A stretch of DNA of 64,000 nucleotides from Micromonospora echinofusca. GTDB lineage: Bacteria; Actinomycetota; Actinomycetes; Mycobacteriales; Micromonosporaceae. The number at the start of each line of letters is the position of its first letter. Positions within the stretch are counted from its first letter, which is position 1. Shown here piece after piece: positions 51,459-60,691 of the stretch. The notes beneath the pieces are model-generated. The model ran no database searches. It was given only the letters and a program-made list of their open reading frames with translations, and was not told the origin of the DNA. The stretch is from positions 1-64,000 of the forward strand of contig NZ_WVUH01000004.1 in the NCBI RefSeq assembly GCF_017614955.1, read 5' to 3'. Made by a program: the position numbers and the translations under genes.

Positions 51459-51644
51459 ATGGCCAAGAAGGCGCTGATCCTCAAGGCTGCCGCGAAGCCG
51501 AAGTTCTCGGTTCGCGCGTACACCCGCTGCCAGCGGTGCGGGCGTCCGAAGGCGGTCTACCGCAAGTTCGGCCTCTGCCGGGTCTGCATCCGGGAGATGG
51601 CCCACCGCGGTGAGCTGCCGGGCGTGTCCAAGGCTTCCTGGTAA
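51459..51644 (+). CDS. rpsN: 30S ribosomal protein S14 type Z (zinc form)
   Basis: 61 residues, the short zinc-binding S14. Cysteines in C-Q-R-C ... C-R-V-C are all present, followed by [13 protein letters not shown]-x-K-A-S-W. AAGGAG lies about 10 nt before ATG 51459. Confidence 0.97.
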   Translation: MAKKALILKAAAKPKFSVRAYTRCQRCGRPKAVYRKFGLCRVCIREMAHRGELPGVSKASW

Positions 51645-51772
51645 GGGCGACGACCGCGCCCCGGCCGCCGGTCGGGGCCCAGCATCGCAACGTGGCAACT
51701 AGGTATTGCTCTTCGCCGTAGGCCCGGGGCCGACTGCCCCGGGAACCCCGGCGAGAAAGGCTGACGAAATCC

Positions 51773-52180
51773 ATGACGATGACCGACCCGATCGCAGACA
51801 TGCTCACGCGTCTGCGTAACGCCAACCAGGCGTACCACGACCGGGTGACGATGCCCTACTCGAAGATCAAGGCGAACATCGCCGAGGTCCTCAAGGCCGA
51901 GGGTTACATCGCCACCTGGTCGGTCGAGGAGCCCGAGGAGGGCGCCGTCGGCAAGCGACTGGTCGTCGAGCTGAAGTACGGCCAGAACCGCGAGCGGAGC
52001 CTGGCCGGCATCAAGCGTGTGTCCAAGCCCGGTCTGCGGGTTTACGCCAAGTCGGACGGGCTCCCCCGGGTGCTCGGCGGTCTGGGCGTGGCGATCATTT
52101 CGACGTCCCAGGGTCTGCTGACCGACCGGCAGGCCCGCAAGCGGAGCGTTGGCGGGGAAGTCCTCGCCTTCGTCTGGTAA
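51773..52180 (+). CDS. rpsH: 30S ribosomal protein S8
   Basis: 135 residues. [16 protein letters not shown] at the start and the C-terminal [15 protein letters not shown]-x-A. In E. coli S8 represses the spc operon by binding near L5. A 128-bp gap precedes it, GC-rich with short inverted pieces. ATG 51779 is an alternative start. Confidence 0.97.
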   Translation: MTMTDPIADMLTRLRNANQAYHDRVTMPYSKIKANIAEVLKAEGYIATWSVEEPEEGAVGKRLVVELKYGQNRERSLAGIKRVSKPGLRVYAKSDGLPRVLGGLGVAIISTSQGLLTDRQARKRSVGGEVLAFVW

Positions 52181-52196
52181 CGGGAGACAGGTAGAA

Positions 52197-52739
52197 ATGT
52201 CGCGTATTGGACGTAAGTCGATCCCGGTACCAGCCGGCGTCGACATCACGATCGAGGGTCAGACCGTGAAGGTCAAGGGCCCCAAGGGCGAGCTCTCGCA
52301 CACCCTGGCCGAGCCGATCACGGCGGAGCGGGGCGAGGACGGGCAGCTGCACGTCAACCGGCCCAACGACGAGCGCAAGGCCAAGGAGCTGCACGGCCTG
52401 AGCCGTACCCTGGTGGCGAACATGATCGTCGGGGTGACCGAGGGCTACCGCAAGACGCTGGAGATCGCCGGTACCGGTTACCGGGTCACCGCCAAGGGCA
52501 GCGACCTGGAGTTCGCGCTCGGGTTCTCGCACCCGGTGCTCGTCCCGGCGCCGAACGGCATCACCTTCACCGTCGAGAAGCCGACCCTGTTCCACGTGGC
52601 CGGGATCGACAAGCAGCAGGTCGGTGAGGTCGCCGCCAACATCCGGAAGATCCGTCCGCCGGAGCCGTACAAGGGCAAGGGTGTGAAGTACCAGGGCGAG
52701 GTCATCCGCCGCAAGGCTGGAAAGGCAGGTAAGAAGTGA
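52197..52739 (+). CDS. rplF: 50S ribosomal protein L6
   Basis: 180 residues. S-R-I-G-R-K-x-I-P-V-P-A-G-V, [14 protein letters not shown], and the C-terminal [11 protein letters not shown]-x-G-E-x-I-R-R-K-A-G-K. ATG 52197 with GGGAGA upstream. 4-bp overlap with rplR. Confidence 0.97.
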   Translation: MSRIGRKSIPVPAGVDITIEGQTVKVKGPKGELSHTLAEPITAERGEDGQLHVNRPNDERKAKELHGLSRTLVANMIVGVTEGYRKTLEIAGTGYRVTAKGSDLEFALGFSHPVLVPAPNGITFTVEKPTLFHVAGIDKQQVGEVAANIRKIRPPEPYKGKGVKYQGEVIRRKAGKAGKK

Positions 52740-53125
52740 CCGCCACGCTGCTCAAGCGCCGTCGCGGCGTCGCCGCCAAGCGCGCCATCGGGCGGGCACG
52801 CCGGCACTTCCGGGTCCGCAAGAACGTCAGCGGTTCGGCCGAGCGTCCGCGCCTGGTCGTCACCCGTTCGCTGCGGCACATCAACGCCCAGATCGTGGAC
52901 GACACCAAGGGGCACACCCTGGCCTCGGCGTCGACCATGGACGCGTCGCTGCGCGGTGCCGAGGGCGACAAGAGCGCCCTGGCCGGCAAGGTCGGCACGC
53001 TCCTCGCCGAGCGGGCCAAGGCCGCCGGTGTCTCCAAGGTCGTCTTCGACCGCGGTGGCAACCGGTACGCGGGGCGGATCGCCGCTCTGGCCGACGCCGC
53101 CCGCGAAGCCGGGCTCGACTTCTAA
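52736..53125 (+). CDS. rplR: 50S ribosomal protein L18
   Basis: 129 residues; 5S rRNA binder. [11 protein letters not shown]-x-R-V-R-K-x-V-S-G-x-x-x-R-P-R-L-V-V-x-R-S, and the end V-V-F-D-R-G-G[19 protein letters not shown]. GTG start overlapping the rplF stop. Confidence 0.97.
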   Translation: MTATLLKRRRGVAAKRAIGRARRHFRVRKNVSGSAERPRLVVTRSLRHINAQIVDDTKGHTLASASTMDASLRGAEGDKSALAGKVGTLLAERAKAAGVSKVVFDRGGNRYAGRIAALADAAREAGLDF

Positions 53126-53158
53126 CAACCCCGTCACGAGAGAGAAGGAAGGCTGCTG

Positions 53159-53773
53159 ATGCCAGGTCAACAGCGCCGTGGCGGCGGGTCCGGTGGCAAC
53201 GAGGGTGGTCGCCGCGACAACCGCCGTGAGGGCGGCCGCGGAAACGCGCCCGTCGAGAAGACCCCGCACCTTGAGCGGGTCGTCGCGATCAACCGTGTCG
53301 CCAAGGTTGTGAAGGGTGGTCGTCGCTTCAGCTTCACCGCCCTGGTGATCGTGGGCGACGGCGACGGCACGGTCGGCGTGGGCTACGGAAAGGCCAAGGA
53401 GGTGCCCGCGGCCATCGCCAAGGGCGTCGAGGAGGCCAAGAAGCACTTCTTCAAGGTGCCCCGGATCGGTGCCTCGATCCCGCACCCGGTGCAGGGTGAG
53501 GACGCGGCCGGTGTGGTGCTGCTCAAGCCGGCCAGCGCCGGTACGGGTGTCATCGCCGGCGGCCCGGTGCGTGCCGTGCTGGAGTGCGCGGGTATCCACG
53601 ACGTGCTCTCCAAGAGCCTCGGTTCGTCGAACCCGATCAACATCGTGCACGCCACCGTCGCGGCCCTGAAGGGCCTCGAATCCCCGGAGGCGGTCGCGGC
53701 CCGTCGCGGCCTGCCGGTCGAGGATGTCGCGCCGGCCGCCATGCTGGCTGCCCGGGCGGGGGTGACGTCCTGA
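53159..53773 (+). CDS. rpsE: 30S ribosomal protein S5
   Basis: 204 residues. A Gly/Arg-rich disordered N-terminus of about 40 residues, then [21 protein letters not shown] and G-K-A-x-E-V-P-A-A-I-x-K-G. The K-G-G-R-R-F loop, where spectinomycin resistance changes fall in other bacteria, looks wild type. GAAGGAAGG upstream of ATG. Confidence 0.97.
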   Translation: MPGQQRRGGGSGGNEGGRRDNRREGGRGNAPVEKTPHLERVVAINRVAKVVKGGRRFSFTALVIVGDGDGTVGVGYGKAKEVPAAIAKGVEEAKKHFFKVPRIGASIPHPVQGEDAAGVVLLKPASAGTGVIAGGPVRAVLECAGIHDVLSKSLGSSNPINIVHATVAALKGLESPEAVAARRGLPVEDVAPAAMLAARAGVTS

Positions 53774-53955
53774 TGGCACGTCTTAAGGTCACCCAGGTCC
53801 GGTCCGAGATCGGTGCCAAGCACAACCAGCGGGAGTCCCTGCGGTCGCTCGGCCTGAAGCGGATCAACGACGTGGTGGTCAAGGAGGACCGTCCCGAGAT
53901 TCGGGGCATGATCTTCGCGGTGAACCACCTCGTGAAGGTCGAGGAGGTCGAGTAA
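53773..53955 (+). CDS. rpmD: 50S ribosomal protein L30
   Basis: 60 residues. [10 protein letters not shown]-x-I-G, Q-R[15 protein letters not shown]. Starts in TGATG of rpsE and ends in TAATG of rplO: one-base overlaps on both sides. Confidence 0.97.
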   Translation: MARLKVTQVRSEIGAKHNQRESLRSLGLKRINDVVVKEDRPEIRGMIFAVNHLVKVEEVE

Positions 53956-54398
53956 TGACGATCAAGGTCCACCACCTGCGCCCGGCGCCCGGTTCGAAGA
54001 CCGCCAAGACCCGGGTGGGTCGTGGTGAGGGTTCGAAGGGCAAGACCGCCGGCCGCGGTACCAAGGGTTCCAAGGCCCGGAAGAACATCTCGGCGGCGTT
54101 CGAGGGTGGGCAGATGCCCATCCACATGCGACTGCCGAAGCTGAAGGGCTTCAAGAACAAGTTCAAGGTCGTCTTCCAGGTGGTCAACCTGGACCGGCTC
54201 GCCGAGCTGTTCCCGAACGGCGGCCAGGTCGGCCCGCAGGAGCTGGTCGACGCCGGCGCGGTCCGCAAGGGCCAGCCGGTGAAGGTCCTCGGCACCGGCG
54301 ACCTCGGTGGGGTGGCGCTCCAGGTGTCGGCGCACGCGTTCAGCGCGTCGGCCAAGGAGAAGATCACCGCTGCTGGCGGCTCGGTCACCGAGCTGTAA
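53955..54398 (+). CDS. rplO: 50S ribosomal protein L15
   Basis: 147 residues. [42 protein letters not shown] 16-bp terminator-like hairpin follows 12 bp after the stop, so the ribosomal run ends here and secY begins a new unit. Confidence 0.98.
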   Translation: MTIKVHHLRPAPGSKTAKTRVGRGEGSKGKTAGRGTKGSKARKNISAAFEGGQMPIHMRLPKLKGFKNKFKVVFQVVNLDRLAELFPNGGQVGPQELVDAGAVRKGQPVKVLGTGDLGGVALQVSAHAFSASAKEKITAAGGSVTEL

Positions 54399-54410
54399 TG
54401 CGATAGCGAC

Positions 54411-54456
54411 CGTGGCGCTCGCCCAGTTCTCTCGGACTGGGCGGGCGCCACGTTCT
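54411..54456 (+). terminator. terminator after rplO
   Basis: 54411-54426 pairs with 54437-54452 over 16 bp with one G-U, 10-nt loop, followed by TTCT. Confidence 0.75.
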
Positions 54457-54497
54457 ACCTGGAGCCGGTGGCTCCGGTAAAATCGGAACTGATATAT

Positions 54498-54523
54498 CTT
54501 CCCGGGCAGGCCTGCCCGGGAAG
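54498..54523 (+). repeat. 26-nt perfect palindrome in the secY upstream region
   Basis: CTTCCCGGGCAGG (54498-54510) is immediately followed by its reverse complement (54511-54523) with no loop. It lies directly after an unusually AT-rich patch (TAAAATCGGAACTGATATATC, split at 54478-54498) that may hold the secY promoter, and 118 bp before the secY start. Its position suggests an operator or a leader structure. Confidence 0.65.
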
Positions 54524-54641
54524 GTGCCGGGCTGTTAGAGTCCGTTGCCAGCTATGGATATCGGGCAGTCCGCCCGACACCACGACACCACCCCGCCCCG
54601 CCAGGGTCATCCGGCGGCCCGCCTCGCGCAGGAGGAAGAAG

Positions 54642-55967
54642 TTGCTCTCCGCCTTTCTCAGTGCGTTCCGCACGCCTGACCTGCGCAAGAAGCTGCTGTT
54701 TACAGTAGGCATCATCGCGGTCTACCGGCTCGGTGCGACACTGCCCAGCCCGGGTGTCTCGTACGGGAACGTGCAGAAGTGCCTCGACACCCTGGAAACA
54801 GGTACCGGGGTCTTCAACCTGCTGAACCTCTTCTCCGGCGGCGCACTGCTGTCGCTCTCGGTCTTCGCGCTCGGCATCATGCCGTACATCACCGCGTCGA
54901 TCATCCTTCAGCTGCTCACGGTGGTGATCCCGCGACTGGAGCAGCTCCGCAAGGAGGGCCAGTCCGGTCAGGCGAAGATCACCCAGTACACCCGCTACCT
55001 GACGCTGGGCCTGGGTATCCTCCAGGCGTCCGCGTTCGTGGCGCTGGCCCGTTCCGGGCAGCTCTTCAACAACCAGTGCGACCAGTTCCCGATCATCCCC
55101 GAGGGGACCGGTATCCCGGACTGGCTGACCCTGACCATCCTGGTCGTCACGATGACCGCCGGCACCGGTGTGGTCATGTGGCTCGGTGAGCTGATCACCG
55201 ACCGGGGCGTCGGCAACGGCATGTCCGTCCTGATCTTCACCTCGATCGCCGCCCGGCTGCCCAGCGAGGGCTGGTCGATCAAGACCAGCAAGGGCTGGGG
55301 GATGTTCGCCCTGGTGCTGCTGCTGGTCCTGGTGATCATCACGCTGGTGGTCTTCATCGAGCAGGCCCAGCGCCGGATCCCGGTGCAGTACGCCAAGCGC
55401 ATGATCGGCCGGCGGATGTACGGCGGCACCTCGACCTACATCCCGCTCAAGGTGAACCAGGCGGGTGTGATCCCGGTCATCTTCGGTTCGTCGCTGCTCT
55501 ACCTGCCGCAGCTCGCCCTCCAGTTCTTCGACCAGAACAACCCGGGCAAGACGCAGGCGTGGGTGCAGAACAACCTGGCGAACCCGAGCGCCCCGATCTA
55601 CATCGCGGTGTACTTCCTGCTGATCATCTTCTTCACCTACTTCTACGTGTCGATCACGTTCAACCCGACCGAGGTCGCGGACAACATGAAGAAGTACGGC
55701 GGGTTCGTGCCGGGCATCCGGCCGGGCAAGCCGACGGCGGAGTACCTCGACTTCATCCTCAGCCGGATCACCCTGCCGGGCGCGTTCTACCTGGCGCTGA
55801 TCTCGATCCTGCCGAACTTCTTCTTCATCTGGCTCGACAACGAGCAGTACCAGAACTTCCCGTTCGGCGGCGTTGCAGTGCTCATCATGGTCGGCGTCGG
55901 TCTGGAGACCGTGAAGCAGATCGAGAGCCAACTCATGCAGCGGAACTACGAAGGGTTCCTGCGGTAG
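54642..55967 (+). CDS. secY: preprotein translocase subunit SecY
   Basis: 441 residues with ten membrane helices, the protein-conducting channel. It begins L-S-A-F-L-S-A-F-R-T-P-D-L-R-K-K-L-L-F; the plug/TM2 region G-G-A-L-L-S-L-S-V-F-A-L-G-I-M-P-Y-I-T-A-S-I-I-L-Q-L-L and loop G-I-R-P-G-K-P-T are conserved. The start is TTG 54642, chosen because AGGAGG lies 6 nt upstream and the family N-terminus begins there. adk starts immediately after the stop. Confidence 0.96.
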   Translation: MLSAFLSAFRTPDLRKKLLFTVGIIAVYRLGATLPSPGVSYGNVQKCLDTLETGTGVFNLLNLFSGGALLSLSVFALGIMPYITASIILQLLTVVIPRLEQLRKEGQSGQAKITQYTRYLTLGLGILQASAFVALARSGQLFNNQCDQFPIIPEGTGIPDWLTLTILVVTMTAGTGVVMWLGELITDRGVGNGMSVLIFTSIAARLPSEGWSIKTSKGWGMFALVLLLVLVIITLVVFIEQAQRRIPVQYAKRMIGRRMYGGTSTYIPLKVNQAGVIPVIFGSSLLYLPQLALQFFDQNNPGKTQAWVQNNLANPSAPIYIAVYFLLIIFFTYFYVSITFNPTEVADNMKKYGGFVPGIRPGKPTAEYLDFILSRITLPGAFYLALISILPNFFFIWLDNEQYQNFPFGGVAVLIMVGVGLETVKQIESQLMQRNYEGFLR

Positions 55968-56621
55968 ATGCGACTCGTTCTGGTTGGCCCCCCGGGGGCA
56001 GGCAAGGGTACACAGGCGGAGTTCATCGCCGCGCACCTGGCAGTGCCGAAGATCTCCACCGGGGACATCTTCCGGGCCAACGTCTCCCAGGGCACCCCAC
56101 TGGGCGTCGAGGCCAAGCGGTACATGGACGCCGGCAAGCTGGTTCCGGACGAGGTGACCATCAACATGGTCCGGGACCGGCTCGCCGAGCCGGACGCCGC
56201 CGAGGGCTTCCTGCTCGACGGCTTCCCGCGTACCACGCCGCAGGCCGCCGCGCTGGACAAGCTCCTCGCCGACCTCGGTAGCGGCCTGGACCTGGTGCTG
56301 GAACTGGTCGTCGACGACGACGAGGTGATCCGGCGGCTCTCCGGCCGGCGTACCTGCCGGGGCTGCGGCAAGATCTGGCACGTCGAGTTCGACGCCCCCT
56401 CCCAGGAGGGCATCTGCGACCGTTGCGGCGCCCAGCTCTTCCAGCGGGACGACGACAAGGCCGAGACGATCGCCGAGCGGCTCCGGGAGTACGCCGACAA
56501 GACCGCCCCGCTGGTCGACTACTACGGCGCCCAGGGCAAGCTGGTCGGGATCGACGCCACCGGCCCGGTGGAGGACGTGACCGTCCGCGCCATCGACGCC
56601 CTGCGGTCGTACGGCGGATAG
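55968..56621 (+). CDS. adk: adenylate kinase
   Basis: 217 residues. P-loop G-P-P-G-A-G-K-G-T (7-15); L-D-G-F-P-R-T AMP-binding motif; LID domain with a complete zinc site C130, C133, C150, C153, as in Gram-positive enzymes. It converts ATP + AMP to 2 ADP. ATG abuts the secY TAG with no gap. Confidence 0.97.
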   Translation: MRLVLVGPPGAGKGTQAEFIAAHLAVPKISTGDIFRANVSQGTPLGVEAKRYMDAGKLVPDEVTINMVRDRLAEPDAAEGFLLDGFPRTTPQAAALDKLLADLGSGLDLVLELVVDDDEVIRRLSGRRTCRGCGKIWHVEFDAPSQEGICDRCGAQLFQRDDDKAETIAERLREYADKTAPLVDYYGAQGKLVGIDATGPVEDVTVRAIDALRSYGG

Positions 56622-56687
56622 AGTCGGAAGGCGGGGCGCTGCCCACCGGCGCGCCCTGCACCTCCGCAGGCGAAAGGTAACGGCTCC

Positions 56688-57539
56688 ATGCGTCGTCCCC
56701 AGCTGGACATCCAGCTGAAGACCCCCGAGCAGATCGAGAAGATGCGGGCCGCCGGGCTCGTCGTGGCGGCTGCGCTCGCCCGGATGCGCGAGGCTGTCGC
56801 GCCCGGGGTGACCACCGCCGATCTCGACGCGATCGCCGAGTCGGTGATCCGGGGCGCGGGTGCGGTGCCGTCGTTCAAGGGCTACCACGGCTTCCCCGCC
56901 TCGATCTGCTCGTCGGTCAACGAGCAGATCGTGCACGCCATCCCGTCGCCGGAGCAGACGCTCCGGGACGGCGACATCATCTCGATCGACTGCGGCGCGG
57001 TGCTCGACGGTTGGCACGGCGACGCGGCCATCACGGTCGGCGTGGGCGAGGTCCGTCCGGAGCTGCTGCGGATGGCCGAGGTCGCCGAGGACGCGATGTG
57101 GGCCGGGATCGCCGCCGCGGCGCGCGGTGCGGCGAGTGGCAAGGGCCGGCTCACCGACATCTCGCACGCCGTGGAGAACGCGGTACGCAGGGCGGGCCGG
57201 TACGGCATCGTCGACGGGTACGGCGGGCACGGCATCGGTACCGAGATGCACCAGGACCCGCATGTGCTCAACCACGGCCGGCCGGGCAAGGGGCCCCGAC
57301 TGGTGCCGGGGATGGCGTTGGCGATCGAGCCGATGATCACGATGGGTTCGCCCCGGACGGCGGAGCTGGCCGACGGCTGGACGGTGGTGACCCGGGACGG
57401 GTCGATGGCCGTGCACGTCGAGCACACCATGGCCCTCCTGCCGGACGGCGTCTGGGTGCTGACCGCCCCGGACGGCGGCCGGGCCCGGCTGGGTGACCTG
57501 GTGACCAGCCGGCAGCCGGCCGATCCGGCAGTGGTCTGA
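56688..57539 (+). CDS. map: methionine aminopeptidase, type I
   Basis: 283 residues. Removes N-terminal Met. Metal ligands D101 (S-I-D-C-G), D112 (H-G-D-A-A), H181 (G-G-H-G-I-G), E214 (A-I-E-P-M) and E245 (V-E-H-T) are all visible. GAAAGG precedes the ATG. It follows adk by 66 bp, as in secY-adk-map clusters. The C-terminus extends about 20 residues past the usual end. Confidence 0.97.
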   Translation: MRRPQLDIQLKTPEQIEKMRAAGLVVAAALARMREAVAPGVTTADLDAIAESVIRGAGAVPSFKGYHGFPASICSSVNEQIVHAIPSPEQTLRDGDIISIDCGAVLDGWHGDAAITVGVGEVRPELLRMAEVAEDAMWAGIAAAARGAASGKGRLTDISHAVENAVRRAGRYGIVDGYGGHGIGTEMHQDPHVLNHGRPGKGPRLVPGMALAIEPMITMGSPRTAELADGWTVVTRDGSMAVHVEHTMALLPDGVWVLTAPDGGRARLGDLVTSRQPADPAVV

Positions 57540-57598
57540 CCCGCTGGCGTACCCGGGCGCTGCCCGGCCCCCCAGCACCCCGGTGGTAGGTCGATGGC

Positions 57599-58138
57599 AT
57601 GCTCGTAGCCATGAATGGGCGGGACGAGATGCGGGCGGCGGACGCGGACCGTGAGGCGGTGGCCGAGCGGCTCCGGCTCGCGCTCAACGAGGGTCGGCTG
57701 GGCCTCGACGAGTACGACGACCGGCTGCGGCGGGCCTACGACGCGCGCACCTACGGTGAACTGGACGCGTTGACCACCGATCTGCCGGGTACGGTGCCGC
57801 TGGAGCGGTCGGCGGTGGTGCCGGCCGCCGCTGCCGAGGTCGTCACCCCGACCTCCATCTCCGGGCCGGCCACCGGCGGGGGAGTGGCGCCCTGGCTCTT
57901 CGACGTGTGGGGCACCTGGCTGCGGGTGACCGGGATCGTGGTGGCCATCTGGTTGGTCACCTCGCTGCTCACCACCGACCTGCTCTACTTCTGGCCCGGC
58001 TGGGTGATCGGTCCGTGGGGTGCGGTGCTGGCGGTGCGTACGGTGACCGGGATCGCCACCGGTGAGCCCCAGCGGTGGCGGACCGAGCGCAAGCGGAAGG
58101 GCAAGAAGGGGAAGAAGGCCGGCAAGCGGAACCGCTGA
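57599..58138 (+). CDS. DUF1707 (SHOCT-like) membrane protein
   Basis: 179 residues. The N-terminal DUF1707 motif is clear: M-R-A-A-D-A-D-R-E-A-V-A-E-R-L, E-G-R-L-G-L-D-E-Y-D-D-R-L-R-R-A-Y-D-A-R-T-Y-G-E-L-D-A-L-T-T-D-L-P. Two membrane helices follow (about 105-145) and a Lys/Arg-rich tail ends it. ATG 57611 is a possible later start. Function unknown. Actinobacterial members are often found near envelope or regulatory genes; here it lies between map and infA. Confidence 0.85.
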   Translation: MLVAMNGRDEMRAADADREAVAERLRLALNEGRLGLDEYDDRLRRAYDARTYGELDALTTDLPGTVPLERSAVVPAAAAEVVTPTSISGPATGGGVAPWLFDVWGTWLRVTGIVVAIWLVTSLLTTDLLYFWPGWVIGPWGAVLAVRTVTGIATGEPQRWRTERKRKGKKGKKAGKRNR

Positions 58139-58225
58139 TCCGCCGGCCGCCCGGGGGAACGGTCCCCGGCGGGCCCCCGGCCTCGTCGGGGTGCTCCCGG
58201 GACTGGGGCCGGCAGCGAGTGGTTT

Positions 58226-58244
58226 CCCCCTTTTCGGGGGTTTC
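58226..58244 (+). terminator. terminator after the DUF1707 gene
   Basis: CCCCC-ttttc-GGGGG (58226-58240) followed by TTTCT; short stem with a clear T-run. Confidence 0.65.
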
Positions 58245-58266
58245 TCCGGAACAGGTGCGGGTCGGT

Positions 58267-58296
58267 TTGGCGGCGGCCTTCCGGCGCGCGTACACT
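58267..58296 (+). promoter_or_regulatory. promoter of infA-rpmJ
   Basis: TTGGCG (58267-58272) and TACACT (58291-58296) with an 18-bp spacer, placed directly after the terminator. Confidence 0.65.
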
Positions 58297-58452
58297 GTCA
58301 GATCGGCGCACAGCGTCCACTCCGGCATGCCCATCCAGCGCTTCGGTGGGAGTTGGAGCCGCGGCTGGCTCGGGTGCCCGACCTCAGGTCGGACGCCCGT
58401 GTAAGACGTTGTGGGGCCGTCCGGAGAAACCGACGTCAGGACAGCGGAGGAC

Positions 58453-58674
58453 ATGCCGAAAAAAGACGGAGCCATCGAGATCGAGGGTCGGGTCATCGAA
58501 CCTCTGCCGAACGCCATGTTCCGGGTGGAGCTTGCGAACGGACACAAGGTGCTGGCTCACATCAGCGGCAAGATGCGGCAGCACTACATCCGCATCCTGC
58601 CGGAGGACCGGGTCGTCGTCGAACTCTCGCCGTACGATCTGACCCGCGGGCGCATCGTCTACCGCTACAAGTAA
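58453..58674 (+). CDS. infA: translation initiation factor IF-1
   Basis: 73 residues of an OB-fold protein that binds the 30S A site. [45 protein letters not shown]-x-R-G-R-I-x-Y-R. ATG 58453 with GGAGG 5-6 nt upstream. Confidence 0.98.
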   Translation: MPKKDGAIEIEGRVIEPLPNAMFRVELANGHKVLAHISGKMRQHYIRILPEDRVVVELSPYDLTRGRIVYRYK

Positions 58675-58771
58675 TTGGTGTCCTGACGGACGGCCGGGTT
58701 TTCCGTGTCCGTCTTCGACGTCCGGTGCCGCTCTCGCGCGCGTACCGGGCCAGATGGGAAGTAAGGCAACC

Positions 58772-58885
58772 GTGAAGGTCAAGCCGAGCGTCAAGCCGAT
58801 CTGCAACAAGTGCCGGATCATCCGCCGGCACGGCCGGGTCATGGTGATCTGCACCGACCCGCGCCACAAGCAGCGTCAGGGCTGA
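58772..58885 (+). CDS. rpmJ: 50S ribosomal protein L36
   Basis: 37 residues, GTG start. [26 protein letters not shown] ... H; the full zinc set (CxxC, C, H) is present, so the zinc form. Confidence 0.96.
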   Translation: MKVKPSVKPICNKCRIIRRHGRVMVICTDPRHKQRQG

Positions 58886-59045
58886 CATCCGCGCGGTCGG
58901 CCGGTAGGCCCGCCGGCGGTACAGCCGTGCCGTAGCAGATCACATCACACAAGCTCGTCCCAGCCACGAGCTGCGCGTCCTCGTGACACGTACCCCTCGT
59001 GGCTGACCCCCGGTCGGAGGCCGGGGCCCGCTCGGGCAGCGATCA

Positions 59046-59085
59046 TTCCGGATCGCACCGTGGCACCAGCCACGGCGGACCGGAA
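59046..59085 (+). promoter_or_regulatory. hairpin in the rpsM (alpha operon) leader
   Basis: TTCCGG (59046-59051) pairs with CCGGAA (59080-59085), and inside it CCGTGGC (59058-59064) pairs with GCCACGG (59069-59075) around an ACCA loop. It lies 64-103 nt before the rpsM ATG in a 263-bp gene-free stretch. In E. coli S4 represses the alpha operon through a leader structure; equivalence is inference. Confidence 0.45.
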
Positions 59086-59148
59086 CGGTCGGAGCGGGGT
59101 GGGTCGGGCACAGACCTCCGCAACAGAAACTGAGGAGTACGCCCGCAC

Positions 59149-59529
59149 ATGGCACGTCTAGTCGGCGTGGACCTCCCCCGCGACAAGCGGATGGAGATCG
59201 CGCTCACCTACATCTTCGGGGTCGGTCGGACCCGCGCGGTCGAGACTCTCGCCGCCACCGGCATCTCCCCGGACAAGCGCGCCAAGGACCTCACCGACGA
59301 GGAGCTCGTGCAGCTCCGCGATCACATCGAGGCCAACTACAAGGTAGAGGGCGACCTGCGCCGCGAGGTCGCCGCGGACATCCGCCGCAAGGTCGAGATC
59401 GGTTGCTACGAGGGCATCCGGCACCGTCGGGGTCTCCCCGTCCGGGGCCAGCGGACCCGTACCAACGCTCGCACCCGTAAGGGCCCGAAGCGGACCGTCG
59501 CCGGCAAGAAGAAGCCCGGCAAGAAGTAA
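59149..59529 (+). CDS. rpsM: 30S ribosomal protein S13
   Basis: 126 residues. [24 protein letters not shown], and the basic tail [22 protein letters not shown]. First gene of the alpha operon; TGAGGAG upstream of ATG. Confidence 0.98.
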   Translation: MARLVGVDLPRDKRMEIALTYIFGVGRTRAVETLAATGISPDKRAKDLTDEELVQLRDHIEANYKVEGDLRREVAADIRRKVEIGCYEGIRHRRGLPVRGQRTRTNARTRKGPKRTVAGKKKPGKK

Positions 59530-59547
59530 TTAGGAGCGCACAGACTT

Positions 59548-59955
59548 ATGCCACCGAAGGCTCGTGCCGGGGCCGCCGTCAAGAAGGTCCGGCGCAAGGA
59601 ACGCAAGAACGTCGCCCACGGGCAGGCGCACATCAAGAGCACCTTCAACAACACCATCGTGTCCATCACGGACCCGGCTGGTGCGGTCATCTCCTGGGCC
59701 TCCGCCGGCCAGGTGGGCTTCAAGGGCTCCCGCAAGTCGACTCCGTTCGCCGCGCAGCTGGCCGCCGAGGCTGCCGCGCGTCGGGCCATGGAGCACGGCA
59801 TGCGCAAGGTCGACGTGTTCGTCAAGGGCCCCGGCTCCGGCCGGGAGACCGCGATCCGTTCGCTGCAGGCCGTCGGGCTGGAGGTCGGCCAGATCGCCGA
59901 CGTCACCCCGCAGCCGCACAACGGGTGCCGTCCGCCGAAGCGTCGCCGGGTCTGA
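59548..59955 (+). CDS. rpsK: 30S ribosomal protein S11
   Basis: 135 residues. G[17 protein letters not shown], [18 protein letters not shown], and the end [19 protein letters not shown] lies upstream; 18 bp after rpsM. Confidence 0.98.
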   Translation: MPPKARAGAAVKKVRRKERKNVAHGQAHIKSTFNNTIVSITDPAGAVISWASAGQVGFKGSRKSTPFAAQLAAEAAARRAMEHGMRKVDVFVKGPGSGRETAIRSLQAVGLEVGQIADVTPQPHNGCRPPKRRRV

Positions 59956-59969
59956 GAGGTTAGAGAGAG

Positions 59970-60596
59970 ATGGCTCGTTACACCGGTGCTGACTGCCGCC
60001 GTTGCCGGCGGGAGAAGATGAAGCTGTTCCTCAAGGGCAGCAAGTGCGATGGCCCGAAGTGCCCGTTCGAGTCCCGGCCGTTCCCGCCCGGACAGCACGG
60101 TCGCGGTCGGACCAAGGAGACCGAGTACCTGCTCCAGCTCCGCGAGAAGCAGAAGGCCCGCCGCGTCTACGGCGTGCTGGAGAAGCAGTTCCGCGGGTAC
60201 TACGAGGAGGCGGTCGCCAAGCAGGCGAAGACCGGTGAGGTCCTCCTGCAGATCCTGGAGTCGCGGCTGGACAACGTGGTCTACCGGGCTGGCTTCGCCA
60301 AGTCCCGTGACCACGCCCGGCAGCTGGTCAAGCACGGCCACTTCACGGTCAACGGCAAGAAGGTCGACATCCCGTCGTACCGCGTCAAGGAGCACGACAT
60401 CGTCGAGGTCCGGGGCAAGTCCAAGGAGCTGACGCCGTTCCAGGTGGCGCAGGCCGAGGCGGGCTCGAAGACGGTGCCGGCGTGGCTGGAGGCTATCCCC
60501 AGCCAGATGAAGATCCTGGTGCACTCGCTCCCGGCCCGGCAGGTCATCGACACGCAGGTCCAGGAGCAGCTGATCGTCGAGCTCTACTCCAAGTAG
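59970..60596 (+). CDS. rpsD: 30S ribosomal protein S4
   Basis: 208 residues. The N-terminal zinc module has four Cys (C-R-R-C ... C-D-G-P-K-C), the S4 RNA-binding domain includes R-L-D-N-V-V-Y-R-x-G-F-A-x-S-R-x-x-A-R-Q-L-V-x-H-G-H-F. Initiates 16S folding; the E. coli homologue is the alpha-operon repressor. Confidence 0.98.
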   Translation: MARYTGADCRRCRREKMKLFLKGSKCDGPKCPFESRPFPPGQHGRGRTKETEYLLQLREKQKARRVYGVLEKQFRGYYEEAVAKQAKTGEVLLQILESRLDNVVYRAGFAKSRDHARQLVKHGHFTVNGKKVDIPSYRVKEHDIVEVRGKSKELTPFQVAQAEAGSKTVPAWLEAIPSQMKILVHSLPARQVIDTQVQEQLIVELYSK

Positions 60597-60691
60597 TTGC
60601 TCGTTGCGGTGGCCCGTCCCCCGGGGCGGGCCACCGGAACAGTTGTGTCGTGGGCGTCATATGGCGGGCGCCCCGGAAGAAAAGAGAAGGC

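Larger units (their letters stand above)
58139..58452. other. infA upstream region
   Basis: No gene. It holds a terminator hairpin at 58226 and a promoter at 58267 (separate entries), then about 150 nt of leader. Confidence 0.55.

Noticed and set aside
54552-57578. Minus-strand open frame of 1008 codons opposite secY-adk-map
   Set aside because: Spans three certain genes and their gaps; no family features.
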